DNA from: Lentilactobacillus kisonensis DSM 19906 = JCM 15041
Lineage (GTDB): Bacteria; Bacillota; Bacilli; Lactobacillales; Lactobacillaceae
NCBI RefSeq assembly: GCF_001434135.1
Contig: NZ_AZEB01000019.1
Span: 1 to 57,191 of the forward strand
Reading direction: 5' to 3'
DNA length: 57,191 nucleotides
Below, in pieces: positions 26,510-36,832 of the stretch; position 1 is the stretch's first letter; each line of letters opens with the position of its first letter. The position numbers and the translations under genes are program-made. The notes beneath the pieces are model-generated. The model did no database searches and was not told the origin of the DNA. It saw nothing but the letters and a program-made list of their open reading frames with translations.

Positions 26510-29056
26510 TTAGTCATTATTTTGAGAGTCATCTGAATCTGATTGTTGATCCGATCCATCGGCTGGTGTTTGTGAATTAGTATCAGTCGTTTCATTCTCA
26601 TCATCTTGCTTCTCAACTTTAGCCATCGTTGCCACCTTAGCATCATCATCCATTCGGATTAAATGAACACCAAGGGTTGCCCGACCAGTTTGAGAAACAT
26701 CATCAACGTCAAAACGAATCATAACACCTTTATTCGTAATTAACATGATATCTTCAGCACCAGTAACGGTTGTCAGTCCCGCAAGCGGCCCGTTTTTCTC
26801 GGTGATATTAGCAGTCTTAATTCCTTTACCACCACGGCCCTTAATTGGATATTCAACAGCTGCCGTTCGTTTACCATAACCATTTTCAGAAATGATAAAC
26901 ACCTCGCTATTAGGTTTCAACGTATCTGCCCCAACAACATAGTCACTGTCCCGAAGTCGAATGCCACGAACCCCGGTTGCTGAACGGCCCATTGACCGAA
27001 CGTCTGCAGCCTTAAAACTAACCGCATATCCCTTATGAGTCCCAATGATAATATTTTGATCCTTATCGACGATCAAAACATTAATCACCTGGTCATCATC
27101 TTTAAGGTGAATTGCCTTCAGACCATTACTTCGAATGTTAGCAAATTCTTCAACTGGTGTCCGTTTAACCGTGCCATGCAAGGTTACGAAGAATAAGTCC
27201 TTTTCAATATCTTTATGCTTATCGGAAATATTAATAACGGCTTCAATCTTTTCGTCATTATTAATATTAAGCAGGTTAATAATTGGAATTCCCTTTGCCG
27301 AACGGCCGTATTCAGGAATTTCATACCCCTTCATTCGATAAACTTTACCTGCATCGGTAAAGAATAGAAGCACATCATGAGTCGACGTAGAGACAAGATG
27401 TTCCACGAAGTCATCATTATGCACACCCATCCCTTGGACACCCCGGCCACCACGATTTTGAGCTTTAAACTCAGTGGTTGGCAGCCGTTTGATATACCCA
27501 TTATGAGTTAACGAAACAATGACGTCCTCTTCTTCAATTAAATCTTCATCTTCTAGGCTGAGAACCTCACCAACCAAGAGTTCAGTTCTTCGAGGGTCAC
27601 CAAATTTATGCTGAATTTCAAGTAATTCTTCATAAATAATCTGGTTAACCCGGTCACGACTTGCCAAAATAGCCTTGTAATCTTCGATATCTTTCATTAA
27701 CTGGGCGTATTCTTTTTCAATTTTGTCGCGTTCCAAGCCGGTTAATCGAACCAGTCGCATATCAAGAATGGCCTGCGCTTGTTTATCATCTAGGCCAAAT
27801 CCATCAATTAACTGGTTCTTAGCAACATCCCCAGTTTGAGAACCACGAATAATCTTAATAATTTCATCAATGTGATCTAAAGCAATCCGCAAACCTTCAA
27901 GGATATGAGCCCGAGCTTGTGCTTTCTTAAGTTCGTACTGAGTCCGGCGTTTAATAACTTCAACTTGATGTTCCAAATAATAATTAAGAATTTCTTTTAA
28001 GCTGAGGATCTTTGGGGTCCCCTTAACAATTGCTAACATGTTAAAGCTAAATGACGTCTGCATCAACGTTAACTTGTATAAATTATTTAAAATCACTTCG
28101 GCACTTGCATCACGGCGAACATCAATCACCACCCGCATCCCTTCACGATCAGATTCATCGTTAATATCGGTGATGCCTTCAATTCGCTTATCCCGAGCAA
28201 GTTCGGCGATTCTTTCAATTAATTTGGCTTTATTGACCATATATGGTAATTCAGTGGCAATGATCCGTTGCTTACCATCTGACTTACCTTCAATTTCAAC
28301 TTTAGCCCGAACAATAATTGATCCCTTACCAGTTTCATAGGCCCTTCGGATTCCTGATTTACCCATGACAACGCCACCCGTTGGAAAGTCAGGGCCAGGC
28401 AATACTTCCATTAAATCAGCGGTAGTTGCTTCCGGATTATTCATGAGCACATGAATGGCGCTGATGACCTCAGATAAATTGTGCGGTGGAATATTCGTTG
28501 CCATTCCAACAGCAATTCCAGATGCCCCATTGACTAGTAAGTTAGGGAATCGGGATGGTAAGACGCTTGGTTCTCGTTCAGTGCCATCGTAGTTAGGTTG
28601 GAAATCAATCGTATCTTTGTTAATGTCACGCAACATTTCCATCGCAATTTTGCTTAACCGGGCTTCGGTATACCGCATGGCAGCGGCACCGTCACCGTCG
28701 ACAGAACCAAAGTTACCGTGACCATCAACTAACATATAACGATAGCTAAACGGCTGCGCCATCCGAACCATCGATTCATAAACGGCTGTATCACCGTGGG
28801 GATGATACTTACCTAAAACATCCCCAACGATTCTGGCAGACTTTTTATAAGGTTTATCTGGGGTAACCCCCAATTCATGCATATCGTATAAAATACGGCG
28901 ATGAACTGGTTTTAATCCATCACGAACATCAGGTAAAGCACGCGCAACAATAACACTCATTGCGTAATCAAGAAAAGATGTCCGCATTTTCTTGGATAGG
29001 TCAACATTCGTTATTCGACCTGGAAAGTCGCCATTGTTATCATTTTCGTTGGCCAA
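26510..29056 (-). CDS. gyrA: DNA gyrase subunit A
   Basis: Breakage-rejoining subunit of gyrase, which introduces negative supercoils. It has the active-site region [22 protein letters not shown] with the quinolone-determining segment, catalytic Tyr in AMRYTEARL, and six C-terminal beta-pinwheel repeats. A GyrA-box-like [11 protein letters not shown] is visible. The tail is acidic (about 40 residues of D, E, Q, S, T). The start taken is TTG 29054-29056, seven bases after GGAGG; an in-frame ATG five codons earlier overlaps that Shine-Dalgarno. A parS site lies about 40 bases upstream. Confidence 0.97.
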   Translation of the reverse strand: MANENDNNGDFPGRITNVDLSKKMRTSFLDYAMSVIVARALPDVRDGLKPVHRRILYDMHELGVTPDKPYKKSARIVGDVLGKYHPHGDTAVYESMVRMAQPFSYRYMLVDGHGNFGSVDGDGAAAMRYTEARLSKIAMEMLRDINKDTIDFQPNYDGTEREPSVLPSRFPNLLVNGASGIAVGMATNIPPHNLSEVISAIHVLMNNPEATTADLMEVLPGPDFPTGGVVMGKSGIRRAYETGKGSIIVRAKVEIEGKSDGKQRIIATELPYMVNKAKLIERIAELARDKRIEGITDINDESDREGMRVVIDVRRDASAEVILNNLYKLTLMQTSFSFNMLAIVKGTPKILSLKEILNYYLEHQVEVIKRRTQYELKKAQARAHILEGLRIALDHIDEIIKIIRGSQTGDVAKNQLIDGFGLDDKQAQAILDMRLVRLTGLERDKIEKEYAQLMKDIEDYKAILASRDRVNQIIYEELLEIQHKFGDPRRTELLVGEVLSLEDEDLIEEEDVIVSLTHNGYIKRLPTTEFKAQNRGGRGVQGMGVHNDDFVEHLVSTSTHDVLLFFTDAGKVYRMKGYEIPEYGRSAKGIPIINLLNINNDEKIEAVINISDKHKDIEKDLFFVTLHGTVKRTPVEEFANIRSNGLKAIHLKDDDQVINVLIVDKDQNIIIGTHKGYAVSFKAADVRSMGRSATGVRGIRLRDSDYVVGADTLKPNSEVFIISENGYGKRTAAVEYPIKGRGGKGIKTANITEKNGPLAGLTTVTGAEDIMLITNKGVMIRFDVDDVSQTGRATLGVHLIRMDDDAKVATMAKVEKQDDENETTDTNSQTPADGSDQQSDSDDSQNND

Positions 29057-29093
29057 ACTATTTACCTCCATTCATATCAAGGGAAGAAGCAGA

Positions 29094-29109
29094 TGTTTCA
29101 TGTGAAACA
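29094..29109. other. parS site (ParB-binding) upstream of gyrA
   Basis: TGTTTCATGTGAAACA matches the Firmicute parS consensus TGTTTCACGTGAAACA at 15 of 16 positions. It lies about 7 kb from the origin. parS sites near oriC load ParB and SMC to separate sister origins. A related GTGAAACACGTTTCG half-like sequence lies at about 29159-29173. Confidence 0.88.
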
Positions 29110-29236
29110 TTGATGAAATTTAATTTTGAATTAATTGTAGTAACGCGGAAATTACTTTGTGAAACACGTTTCGTAAGAGAAAAATCTATGTGGTAGTCCT
29201 CTTTAATTAGGGTATGAATCGCTTAGCAACTCAGAT

Positions 29237-29357
29237 TAGGACCGTTTTGCAAAGCAGAAGTCTGCACCTAAGCTACTCCGTTCAAAAATCCCAAACCCAG
29301 GGATTTCTGAACGGAGCAACTTAGGCTCCGACTTCTAACCGCTTTGCTACGCTCACT
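29237..29357. repeat. Long-hairpin repeat, single copy between gyrB and gyrA
   Basis: Outer arms GCAAAGC / GCTTTGC, middle AGAAGTC / GACTTCT, CCTAAG / CTTAGG, inner CTCCGTTC / GAACGGAG. Orientation GGACC left, GCTCACT right. Its right end lies four bases from the gyrB stop codon at 29362. Confidence 0.88.
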
Positions 29358-29361
29358 ATCT

Positions 29362-31305
29362 CTATACATCCAAATTCTCCACAAACGTTGCGTTATCTTC
29401 AATAAACTCGCGTCGGGGTTCAACCTTGTCTCCCATTAGCATTGAAAAGACTTTGTTAGCTTCCGCAGCATCTGACGATTCCACGCGTAACAGATGACGA
29501 TTTTCTGGGTTCATTGTTGTATCCCATAACTGTTCCGCATCCATTTCACCCAACCCTTTGTACCGTTGAATAACCGGCTTAGGGGATGGCTGGAGCGTTC
29601 CCAAAAATTGACTTAAATCCTCGTCTGAATCGATATAACGAGACATCTTTCCCTGACGGACTTGGTACAGTGGCGGCTGAGCAACGTACACATAGCCGGC
29701 ATCGATCAACGGTCTCATATAGCGATAAATCAAAGTTAACAATAGCGTTTGAATATGGGCACCGTCGACATCGGCATCGGTCATAATGATTAACTTATGA
29801 TAATTAATCTTTGACAGGTCAAAATCTTCACCAAAACCGGTTCCCATTGCCGTAAACAACGACCGAATTTCTTCATTTGCTAAAATTCGATCCATGCTGG
29901 CTTTTTCAACGTTCAAAATTTTCCCACGGATGGGTAGGATTGCCTGGGTTAACCGGGAACGTCCCTGCTTAGCCGAACCTCCGGCTGAATCCCCTTCGAC
30001 AATGAATAATTCAGATATTCGGGGATCTTTACTAGTATTATCGGCTAACTTACCAGGTAAATTACTGATTTCAAGGCCACTCTTTTTCCGAGTCACTTCC
30101 CGGGCTCGTTTAGCTGCTGAACGGGCTTTAGATGCTAACAAGCCGCGGTCAACAATCTTGCGGGCCATCTTAGGATTTTCCATCAGGAATTTTGCAAAAT
30201 GATCACTAAAAATCCGATCAGTGACGGTTCGCGCATCTGAGTTACCTAACTTCGTCTTAGTCTGACCTTCGAATTGAGGATCAGGATGCTTAATACTGAC
30301 GACGGCGGTTGTACCTTCACGAACATCTTCACCAGACAGGTTAGCTTCATTATCCTTAAGTAGCTTATTCTTCCGGGCATAATCATTAATTACCCGGGTT
30401 AATGCCCGCTTAAAGCCTTCCTCATGGGTCCCACCTTCATAAGTATGAATGTTATTAGTAAACGTCATTAACGTATTATGATAATCATTAGTATATTGAA
30501 TCGCAACTTCAACGGTAATGCCGTTCATGACACCCTCTACGTAAATCGGCTCATCAAGTAACGTCTCTTTACTCTTATCCAAGTATTCGACGTAATGTTT
30601 AATTCCGCCTTCATACATAAAGTCTTTTTCAGTGGGCTTCTCAGGACGAAGATCGCGAATGACAATTCGTAATCCTTTATTTAAAAAGGCTAGTTCACGA
30701 AGCCTAGCAGTTAACACCTTAATGTCATAAGTTGTTGTTTCCCGAAAAATATCTGGATCGGGAAGAAAATGAACCTTAGTTCCATGAAGATCATCGGAAA
30801 CTTCCTTGACAACCTTCATCTTTGTTTTAACATGACCGCGGGTAAAGTCCATGTAATAGACTTTGCCGTCACGGGTAACTTCAACGTCTAATTCAGATGA
30901 CAATGCGTTGACAACCGAAGCCCCCACACCATGAAGACCACCAGAAACTTTATAGCCGCCACCGCCAAATTTACCACCCGCATGTAAGATTGTAAAAACG
31001 GTTTCAAGAGCGGGCTTACCAGTTTTCTTTTGAATATCAACGGGAATTCCCCGGCCATCATCAATAACGGTAATACTGTTATCCTTCTCAACCGTCACAG
31101 TAATTTTACTTGCAAAACCAGCTAAAGCCTCGTCGATACCGTTATCCACGATTTCCCATACTAAATGGTGAAGGCCTTGTGAGCTAGTCGTTCCAATATA
31201 CATCCCGGGACGTTTTCTAACCGCCTCAAGTCCTTCCAAAACTTGAATTTGGCTCGCATCATATTCATGAGCTAACTCTTTTTTAGTTTCTTTTTCATCA
31301 GCCAT
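29362..31305 (-). CDS. gyrB: DNA gyrase subunit B
   Basis: ATPase subunit of gyrase. The GHKL ATP site contains [13 protein letters not shown] and DDGRGIPVD, with [20 protein letters not shown] as the ATP-lid region. A transducer domain follows, then TOPRIM with [13 protein letters not shown] and DADVDGAHI, and the C-terminal QRYKGLGEM. Length 647 is normal. ATG follows GGAGA; recF lies 15 bases upstream. The gap to gyrA carries a hairpin repeat and parS, so the two subunits may be transcribed separately. Confidence 0.98.
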   Translation of the reverse strand: MADEKETKKELAHEYDASQIQVLEGLEAVRKRPGMYIGTTSSQGLHHLVWEIVDNGIDEALAGFASKITVTVEKDNSITVIDDGRGIPVDIQKKTGKPALETVFTILHAGGKFGGGGYKVSGGLHGVGASVVNALSSELDVEVTRDGKVYYMDFTRGHVKTKMKVVKEVSDDLHGTKVHFLPDPDIFRETTTYDIKVLTARLRELAFLNKGLRIVIRDLRPEKPTEKDFMYEGGIKHYVEYLDKSKETLLDEPIYVEGVMNGITVEVAIQYTNDYHNTLMTFTNNIHTYEGGTHEEGFKRALTRVINDYARKNKLLKDNEANLSGEDVREGTTAVVSIKHPDPQFEGQTKTKLGNSDARTVTDRIFSDHFAKFLMENPKMARKIVDRGLLASKARSAAKRAREVTRKKSGLEISNLPGKLADNTSKDPRISELFIVEGDSAGGSAKQGRSRLTQAILPIRGKILNVEKASMDRILANEEIRSLFTAMGTGFGEDFDLSKINYHKLIIMTDADVDGAHIQTLLLTLIYRYMRPLIDAGYVYVAQPPLYQVRQGKMSRYIDSDEDLSQFLGTLQPSPKPVIQRYKGLGEMDAEQLWDTTMNPENRHLLRVESSDAAEANKVFSMLMGDKVEPRREFIEDNATFVENLDV

Positions 31306-31320
31306 ATTGTTTCTCCTTAA

Positions 31321-32439
31321 CTACTTTTCCAAACTTACATTGCCATTATCGATTCGAAATATCTTCGGGTTAGTTAATAATTCCTGTTGAACACCACTCA
31401 AACTGGTAGTGGTTAAAAACGTTTGAACTTTGTCCTGAATGGCAGTTAATAAATGCGTCTGCCGAAAATCATCAAGTTCCGATAACACATCGTCTAATAA
31501 CAATATCGGATATTCATCGGTCTGTTCCTTCATTAAGTCGATCTCAGCAAGCTTAACTGAAAGCGCAGTTGTCCGCTGCTGGCCTTGAGAACCGAAAGAT
31601 TGAACTTCTTTATCATTGATGACAAAGTGTAAATCATCTCGATGCGGCCCAATTAACGTCGTTGAACGCATAATTTCTTTTTCCTTAATTTTGGAAAATT
31701 GTTTCAATAGATTTTGATATACCGATTCAACTGACGTTAATTGGTCATCAGCCACCGCTGTTTTATATGCAAACGCTAAGTTTTCTTTGCCCTGAGAGAT
31801 TTCTGAATGCACCACTTTAGCAAACTTCTCTAACTTTTTAACTAGCTGAAGTCGTTGGAAAATGATTTCCGCCCCATAAGCCGAAAGCTGATCGGACAAA
31901 ACATCTAGATAAACCCGATCGGACTGAGTCTTGTGATGTAAATCTCTTAGATACCGGTTGCGTTGTTTTAAAATCTTCTTATATTGAGTGGAATTGTATA
32001 AATAGCGATTACTCATCTGGCCAAATTCCATGTCCATAAATTTTCGGCGGACTTGAGGAGCGCCCTTAACGATTGAAAGGTCCTCGGGGGCAAATAAAAT
32101 AACGTTTAGCTGGCCCACATAACTTGATAGTCTGGCCTGCTCCAAATGGTTAACTTTGGCACGCTTTCCTTTTAGCCCCAAATCAAGTTCAATCGGGACG
32201 GATCCGAGTCTTTTTTGCAGAATGCCCCTGATTTGAGCAGTCTGACTGTCCCAATTAATTAATTCCCGTTCATTATTTGTTCGGTGGCTTCTGGTTAAGG
32301 CTAAAACATAAATTGCTTCAAGCAAGTTTGTTTTTCCCTGAGCATTTTCACCTAAAAAGACATTGATACCATCCGAAAAATCAAGGCTTTGATTAACATA
32401 GTTACGAAAATTATGGAGCTCAATTTTCGTTAATTTCAT
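31321..32439 (-). CDS. recF: DNA replication and repair protein RecF
   Basis: SMC-like ATPase that helps load RecA at gapped DNA. Walker A is GENAQGKTNL (about 31-40), the signature region GSQGQQRTTAL and Walker B LLLDDVLSELD. Length 372 is typical. Its ATG overlaps the yaaA stop (ATGA), so translation is coupled. Part of dnaN-yaaA-recF-gyrB. Confidence 0.97.
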   Translation of the reverse strand: MKLTKIELHNFRNYVNQSLDFSDGINVFLGENAQGKTNLLEAIYVLALTRSHRTNNERELINWDSQTAQIRGILQKRLGSVPIELDLGLKGKRAKVNHLEQARLSSYVGQLNVILFAPEDLSIVKGAPQVRRKFMDMEFGQMSNRYLYNSTQYKKILKQRNRYLRDLHHKTQSDRVYLDVLSDQLSAYGAEIIFQRLQLVKKLEKFAKVVHSEISQGKENLAFAYKTAVADDQLTSVESVYQNLLKQFSKIKEKEIMRSTTLIGPHRDDLHFVINDKEVQSFGSQGQQRTTALSVKLAEIDLMKEQTDEYPILLLDDVLSELDDFRQTHLLTAIQDKVQTFLTTTSLSGVQQELLTNPKIFRIDNGNVSLEK

Positions 32440-32666
32440 TCAGATTCCTGCTTTAAATGAATAAAAAATAAGCCAACATCAGGAACTTCAACATGATCCC
32501 CGTCGTATAGTTTTCTGCCACGACGATCATCCGGTTCATCATTGACATTAACTGCATTTTCTTTTAAAAACCATTTAGCTTGACCACCACTACTAATAAT
32601 GGCTTCTTCTTTAAGCAATTGGCCGAGCGTAATATATGGTCCATCAATGAGTATCTCTTTTTTCAC
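32436..32666 (-). CDS. yaaA: S4-domain protein YaaA
   Basis: Small RNA-binding-type protein of the S4 superfamily, linked to ribosome function in B. subtilis. The signature GGQAKWFLKENAVNVNDEPDDRRGRKLYDGD spans nearly the whole protein. The start taken is GTG 32664-32666 after AAAGGTGGG, giving 76 residues; a GTG four codons upstream would overlap the Shine-Dalgarno. A minus-strand TATAAT lies at 32693-32698, so yaaA-recF-gyrB probably has its own promoter. Confidence 0.9.
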   Translation of the reverse strand: MKKEILIDGPYITLGQLLKEEAIISSGGQAKWFLKENAVNVNDEPDDRRGRKLYDGDHVEVPDVGLFFIHLKQESE

Positions 32667-32678
32667 AATTTCACCCAC

Positions 32679-33085
32679 CTTTTACATATAACATTATACC
32701 CCTTATTTTATTAAAAGTACATGATAGTAACGATTCTTGGGCACTCTCAGAACCTTTTTGACTTTTTAGATAGTTTTATCAAAAAATAGCGAAAATTGCT
32801 AAAAAGTCCGTATATGAGCAATTAAATAAGGATAAGCGATTTTTTTACTCTTAACACAATTAATCAAGTGCCGTTTATTAGGAATCTTTCACAAAGTTCA
32901 TGACAGTTAGGTTGTCATTGCTTTGGGAAAAATGACACATCAGTTTAGCCCCCAATTAACTGGCAAGTGACTAATTCAAAGCAGAAAAAAAGACTGAAAC
33001 AAAGGGGTTCTTGCTCAGCCTTCTATTAGGATGGTGGATGCTACCTTAGAGATCACACTTAGTTCCTACTAGTCATTATCGCTAG
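32679..33085. other. Intergenic stretch between dnaN and yaaA
   Basis: No gene is visible. It holds the yaaA promoter -10 (TATAAT on the minus strand at 32693-32698), an AT-rich stretch of unclear role (about 32755-32880) and the dnaN terminator near 32984-33021. Confidence 0.5.
32984..33021 (-). terminator. Terminator downstream of dnaN
   Basis: Minus-strand AGGCTGA pairs with TCAGTCT across a 17-base loop, then TTTTTTT. It suggests that dnaA-dnaN and yaaA-recF-gyrB are at least partly separate units. Confidence 0.65.
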
Positions 33086-34225
33086 TTAGAACGTTCTAAT
33101 TGGTGTTATCAACTGGATAAAACGATCACTATCTTCAGTTGGCGTTAACGTGAAAGGTCTTAGGGCCGATGTAAAGTCAACATTAATTGTCGATTGGCCA
33201 AACGACCGCAAAGCATCCTTCATATAATCTGGGTTAAATGAAATTTCAAGTTGATTCCCTTCAACCTGATTAGGTTCCATATCTTCTTCAACGTTACCAA
33301 CATCAGGAGAATTCCCGTAAATAGTAACGGTCTTTTTGTCTGGATCAATGGTAATTTTAACCACATTATTTCTGGATTCATGGGATAGCAATGAAGCTCG
33401 TTCAATTGCCGCCAACAAGTCTGGGGCATCAAATGAAACTCGGGTGTCGTGTGAATCTGGAATTAAGCGACCAGTATCTGGATAGTTACCCTCAAGAAGC
33501 CGTGAATAGAACAAAGTATCACCAATAACAAATAAAGCCTGGTTTTCAGTGACTGATAATGAAACTTCTTCTTGATCGTCATCAATCATTCGAGATAACT
33601 CAGTTAAACTTTTTCCAGGAATAACAAAATCGTAGGAACCTTCAATTGATTTCTCGAGGGTCACTTTCCGTTGACTTAATCTATGGCTATCGGTTGCAAC
33701 TGCCATTACGTGGTTTTCAGAAATAACAAAATGAACCCCTGTCAGAATTGGCCGACTTTCTTGATTGGATACAGCAACAACCGTTTGACTGATAATTTGT
33801 TTAAATAAATCGGAAGCTAATGGAATCGATGTGTTTGTTTGAATTTCAGGTAAATGAGGATAATTATTAGCGTCTAATCCATTGATAGTAAATGAAGATT
33901 GGCCGGATGTAATCATTGTCTGAAAATTCTCACCAACTTCAAGGGTAATGGTGTCCTGAGGTAATTTTTTAACGATATCAGTAAAGAATCGTGCGGGTAA
34001 CACAATGGCACCTTCAGATTCAACTGCTAATAAGTTATCTGGGTTATCAGCCTTAATGGTTGTTTCAATTGAAATATCAGCGTCACTACCAGTTAAAACG
34101 ATTGCTGATTGACTGGCCACTAATTTAAGGCCAGTTAAAATGGGAATTGTTGTTTTAGTAGAGATTGCTCTAGAAACGGTGTTTAAAGCTTTAGTAAATG
34201 CTGTTCGGCCAATTGTAAATTTCAT
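33086..34225 (-). CDS. dnaN: DNA polymerase III beta subunit (sliding clamp)
   Basis: Ring-shaped clamp that tethers polymerase to DNA. The 379-residue product starts MKFTIGRTAFTKALNTVSRA and shows the three-fold repeat of clamp domains (about 1-125, 126-247, 248-379) and the conserved end FIQLITPIRT. The start used is the ATG at 34223-34225; an ATG four codons upstream lies directly against GGGAGG and is unlikely to be used. It is separated from dnaA by the unwinding region of oriC. Confidence 0.97.
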   Translation of the reverse strand: MKFTIGRTAFTKALNTVSRAISTKTTIPILTGLKLVASQSAIVLTGSDADISIETTIKADNPDNLLAVESEGAIVLPARFFTDIVKKLPQDTITLEVGENFQTMITSGQSSFTINGLDANNYPHLPEIQTNTSIPLASDLFKQIISQTVVAVSNQESRPILTGVHFVISENHVMAVATDSHRLSQRKVTLEKSIEGSYDFVIPGKSLTELSRMIDDDQEEVSLSVTENQALFVIGDTLFYSRLLEGNYPDTGRLIPDSHDTRVSFDAPDLLAAIERASLLSHESRNNVVKITIDPDKKTVTIYGNSPDVGNVEEDMEPNQVEGNQLEISFNPDYMKDALRSFGQSTINVDFTSALRPFTLTPTEDSDRFIQLITPIRTF

Positions 34226-34254
34226 ACGTTGAATCATCCTCCCGGAAAGTGGTG

Positions 34255-34418
34255 AATAAGATTAATTTAATTAATAAAAGAAAAAGAAGTAACAGTAGGC
34301 ACTGTGGAAATGTGGATAACTTTTCTTAAGTCTTTTGTTATCGCTTAAAGAGCTGTGGATAAATCTGTGCATAACTTTTACTTTTTGTTATTAATTATCC
34401 ACAGCCAATTATACCATT
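34255..34418. other. oriC, dnaA-dnaN part: DnaA boxes, DnaA-trios and AT-rich unwinding element
   Basis: Read in the dnaA direction, boxes TGTGGATAA (34395-34403), TTATGCACA (34366-34374), TTATCCACA (34354-34362 and 34311-34319) and ATTTCCACA (34303-34311) lead into a triplet series (CTA CTG TTA CTT CTT, about 34284-34300). AT-rich sequence follows (34255-34283). This matches the B. subtilis plan, in which DnaA spreads from boxes along DnaA-trios to open the duplex, so unwinding probably starts here. Confidence 0.85.
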
Positions 34419-35771
34419 TTAGTTGAGTGCGCTTTTTATATCGGCGATTTCTTTTCTTAAATCGGCATCGATTTTGACAATTTCGGCAATTTTATCGCAA
34501 GCATGAATCACAGTCGTGTGATCTTTGCCACCGAATTCCTTACCAATCTTTGGCAACGAGTTGCTGGTTAGCTCTCTTGAAAGGTACATCGCAATTTGTC
34601 GAGGCATCACGATGGATTTCATCCGTTTTTTGCCCTTTAAGTCGTTAATTGAGATATGAAAGTAGGTCGCAACTTTATTTTGAATGTCGACGATCGATAG
34701 TTCACGGTTAGCCTTAGTTAACTTGAGGCCACGGAGCGCTTCGTAAACGAGGTCCGTTGTTACTGGCTCATTTTTGAGTTTGGAATAAGCTTGGACTCGG
34801 GAAAGTGCGCCCTCTAACTCCCGAACGTTAGAGTCAATTTGACCGGCAATATAGGCCAATGTGTCGTTTGGAATTGCTAAGTTGTCAAGCTTGGCCTTGT
34901 TTTTTAGAATGGCGATTCTCGTTTCTAGATCAGGTGGGGTAATATCGACTGGGAGTCCCCAGGCAAACCTTGATACCAGTCGTTCTTGCAGCTTTGGAAT
35001 TTCTTGGGGAACCCGATCGGATGTTAACACGATCTGTTTGTTATTGTTGTATAACGCGTTAAAGGTATGGAAGAACTCTTCTTGCGTACCTTCTTTTTGC
35101 GCAAAGAATTGAATATCATCGACCATTAAAATATCGACGTCCCGGTACTCACGGCGAAATTCTTCTGTCCGGTTAGTTTGGATTGCGTTGATGAAGTCGT
35201 TTGTAAAAGCTTCACTGGTAACGTACTTAACGTTAGTTTCCGGATGGTCTTCTAGCCGTTTATTGCCGATAGCCTGCATTAAATGAGTTTTTCCCAAGCC
35301 AACTCCACCGTAGAAAAACAGGGGATTATACAGCTTCCCAGGTTCTTCTGAAACGATTAACGCCGCTGCGTGGGCCATTTGGTTTCCCTTGCCAATAATA
35401 AAGTTGTCAAAAGTGTAACTCGGATTTAAATGGTTATCTTTGCTAAACGAGAGATCATCGTTTGATAAATTATCGCTATCTTGTTGGTGAAGGTCTGCTG
35501 TCTTTGGTTCTTCTTTTTGTACATCGGAGTCGAGAACAAACTTTGGTTCGATATTTCCCTTAGTAATGATGTAGGCATATTCAATCAAGTTAGGGGCCAA
35601 TTGTTGTTTCCAATAGTCCAGATGTAATTCAGAAGGTAGAGATAAAGTAAGTGTGGCGCCATCAAAGCTAACAGGAGTAACCGGCTTGATCCACGTGTCA
35701 TATGTGAGATCAGTCGTATTACTACGAAATTGTTTGCTTAATTTTTGCCATAAAGCATCCTTATCGAGCAC
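34419..35771 (-). CDS. dnaA: Chromosomal replication initiator DnaA
   Basis: AAA+ initiator that binds DnaA boxes and opens oriC. Domain I covers about 1-80, a variable linker about 85-115, and the AAA+ core starts at YTFDNFIIGKGN with Walker A GGVGLGKTHL (about 155-164) and Walker B DILMVDDIQF. The C-terminal DNA-binding domain carries KIGKEFGGKDHTTVIHA. The start is GTG behind AGAGGGGG. A -10-like TAGAAT (minus strand, plus 35819-35824) with TTTTCCACA boxes nearby suggests that DnaA controls its own gene. Confidence 0.98.
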   Translation of the reverse strand: MLDKDALWQKLSKQFRSNTTDLTYDTWIKPVTPVSFDGATLTLSLPSELHLDYWKQQLAPNLIEYAYIITKGNIEPKFVLDSDVQKEEPKTADLHQQDSDNLSNDDLSFSKDNHLNPSYTFDNFIIGKGNQMAHAAALIVSEEPGKLYNPLFFYGGVGLGKTHLMQAIGNKRLEDHPETNVKYVTSEAFTNDFINAIQTNRTEEFRREYRDVDILMVDDIQFFAQKEGTQEEFFHTFNALYNNNKQIVLTSDRVPQEIPKLQERLVSRFAWGLPVDITPPDLETRIAILKNKAKLDNLAIPNDTLAYIAGQIDSNVRELEGALSRVQAYSKLKNEPVTTDLVYEALRGLKLTKANRELSIVDIQNKVATYFHISINDLKGKKRMKSIVMPRQIAMYLSRELTSNSLPKIGKEFGGKDHTTVIHACDKIAEIVKIDADLRKEIADIKSALN

Positions 35772-35818
35772 GGTGATTTTTCCCCCTCTGATTTGAGTCG
35801 GTTACGAAATGCAAATTA

Positions 35819-36165
35819 ATTCTAGCATTGTCTATAAAAGTTTTCCACAGGCAAAAGGGACCTGTGCATAAATGTTTCACAGGGAGTGCAAAAAGGTATA
35901 ATCCACCTGTGGAAAAGTGGAAAACAGGTTAGAAATGACGTGTCACCCACAGGTATCTGTGGATAACTAAAACTGATGTTACCAACTTTGCGCGTGAAAA
36001 ACAGAAAGCTATCCACAACCTGTGGATAACTTTAAAAACAATCTGTTACTCTGTGGATAACCCTGTTCATATCTCAATATTCTGCTCAAAATTTAACTTA
36101 AGTTATCCACACTATTTGTTCATGAAACAAATTTTAAATTTTTTTATTTTTTGATTAGAACATAA
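35819..36165. other. oriC, upstream part (dnaA promoter side) with many DnaA boxes
   Basis: Exact TTATCCACA matches (either strand) start at 35958, 36021, 36052 and 36113, with near matches at 35841 (TTTTCCACA), 35863 (TGTGCATAA), 35908 (TGTGGAAAA) and 36009 (CTATCCACA). An AT-rich tract (about 36124-36165) follows on the rpmH side. The strand switch between dnaA and rpmH falls here. Together with the dnaA-dnaN part it forms the bipartite origin typical of Firmicutes. Confidence 0.92.
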
Positions 36166-36273
36166 AACCCTATTCCATTAATGAGCAATGTATGTTAATA
36201 TGTTTGGGAAATGCATTTGAACATCTGTCATTAAATGCTTAAACGCGACTTCGAAGTAAAGGAGGATTTTATA

Positions 36274-36408
36274 ATGAAGAGAACATATCAACCAAAGAAG
36301 CGTCATCGCGCTCGCGTTCATGGTTTCCGTAAACGCATGAGCAGCAGCAATGGTCGTAAAGTCTTAGCACGTCGCCGTCAAAAGGGTAGAAAATCATTGT
36401 CTGTATAG
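36274..36408 (+). CDS. rpmH: 50S ribosomal protein L34
   Basis: 44-residue, highly basic large-subunit protein: start [10 protein letters not shown], core HGFRKRM, end KGRKSLSV, all diagnostic. A very strong AAAGGAGG precedes it at 9 bases. First gene on the rightward side of oriC, followed by a terminator and rnpA. Confidence 0.98.
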   Translation: MKRTYQPKKRHRARVHGFRKRMSSSNGRKVLARRRQKGRKSLSV

Positions 36409-36435
36409 ACCACTGACCATTCAGTGGTCTTTTTC
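36408..36435 (+). terminator. Terminator or attenuator between rpmH and rnpA
   Basis: GACCACTGA pairs perfectly with TCAGTGGTC around CCAT, followed by TTTTT. It begins at the last base of the rpmH stop codon, so L34 can be made in excess over RnpA. Confidence 0.88.
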
Positions 36436-36466
36436 ATATTTTTTTATAAATTTGTGGAGATGGATC

Positions 36467-36832
36467 ATGCGAAAATCATATCGAGTAAAAAAAGAGGCGG
36501 AGTTTCAAAAAGTATTTGAAACTCATAACTCGGTTGCAAATCGTCAATTTGTTGTCTATTCATTAGACAAACCTAACCAGCCACATTTTCGCGTCGGTAT
36601 TTCTGTTGGTAAAAAAATTGGCAATGCCGTACATAGGAATTGGGTCAAACGGCGGATTCGCCAAGCTTTGCTGGAGTTGAAGCCTGATTTGCGACAAGAT
36701 GTTGACTTTATCGTGATAGCACGCCCATCAACCGATCAGATGGCGATGACCGAAATTAAGGCTGGTTTAATTCACGTACTTAAGTTGGCAAAGCTGATCG
36801 ATTCCAACTATGATAGTGGGGAAAAACGTTGA
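36467..36832 (+). CDS. rnpA: Ribonuclease P protein component
   Basis: Protein cofactor of RNase P, which trims tRNA 5' ends. The 121 residues start [17 protein letters not shown] and carry the RNR motif region [22 protein letters not shown] 36467 follows GTGGAG at 7 bases; an in-frame TTG five codons upstream is less likely. The stop overlaps the yidC start. Confidence 0.97.
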   Translation: MRKSYRVKKEAEFQKVFETHNSVANRQFVVYSLDKPNQPHFRVGISVGKKIGNAVHRNWVKRRIRQALLELKPDLRQDVDFIVIARPSTDQMAMTEIKAGLIHVLKLAKLIDSNYDSGEKR

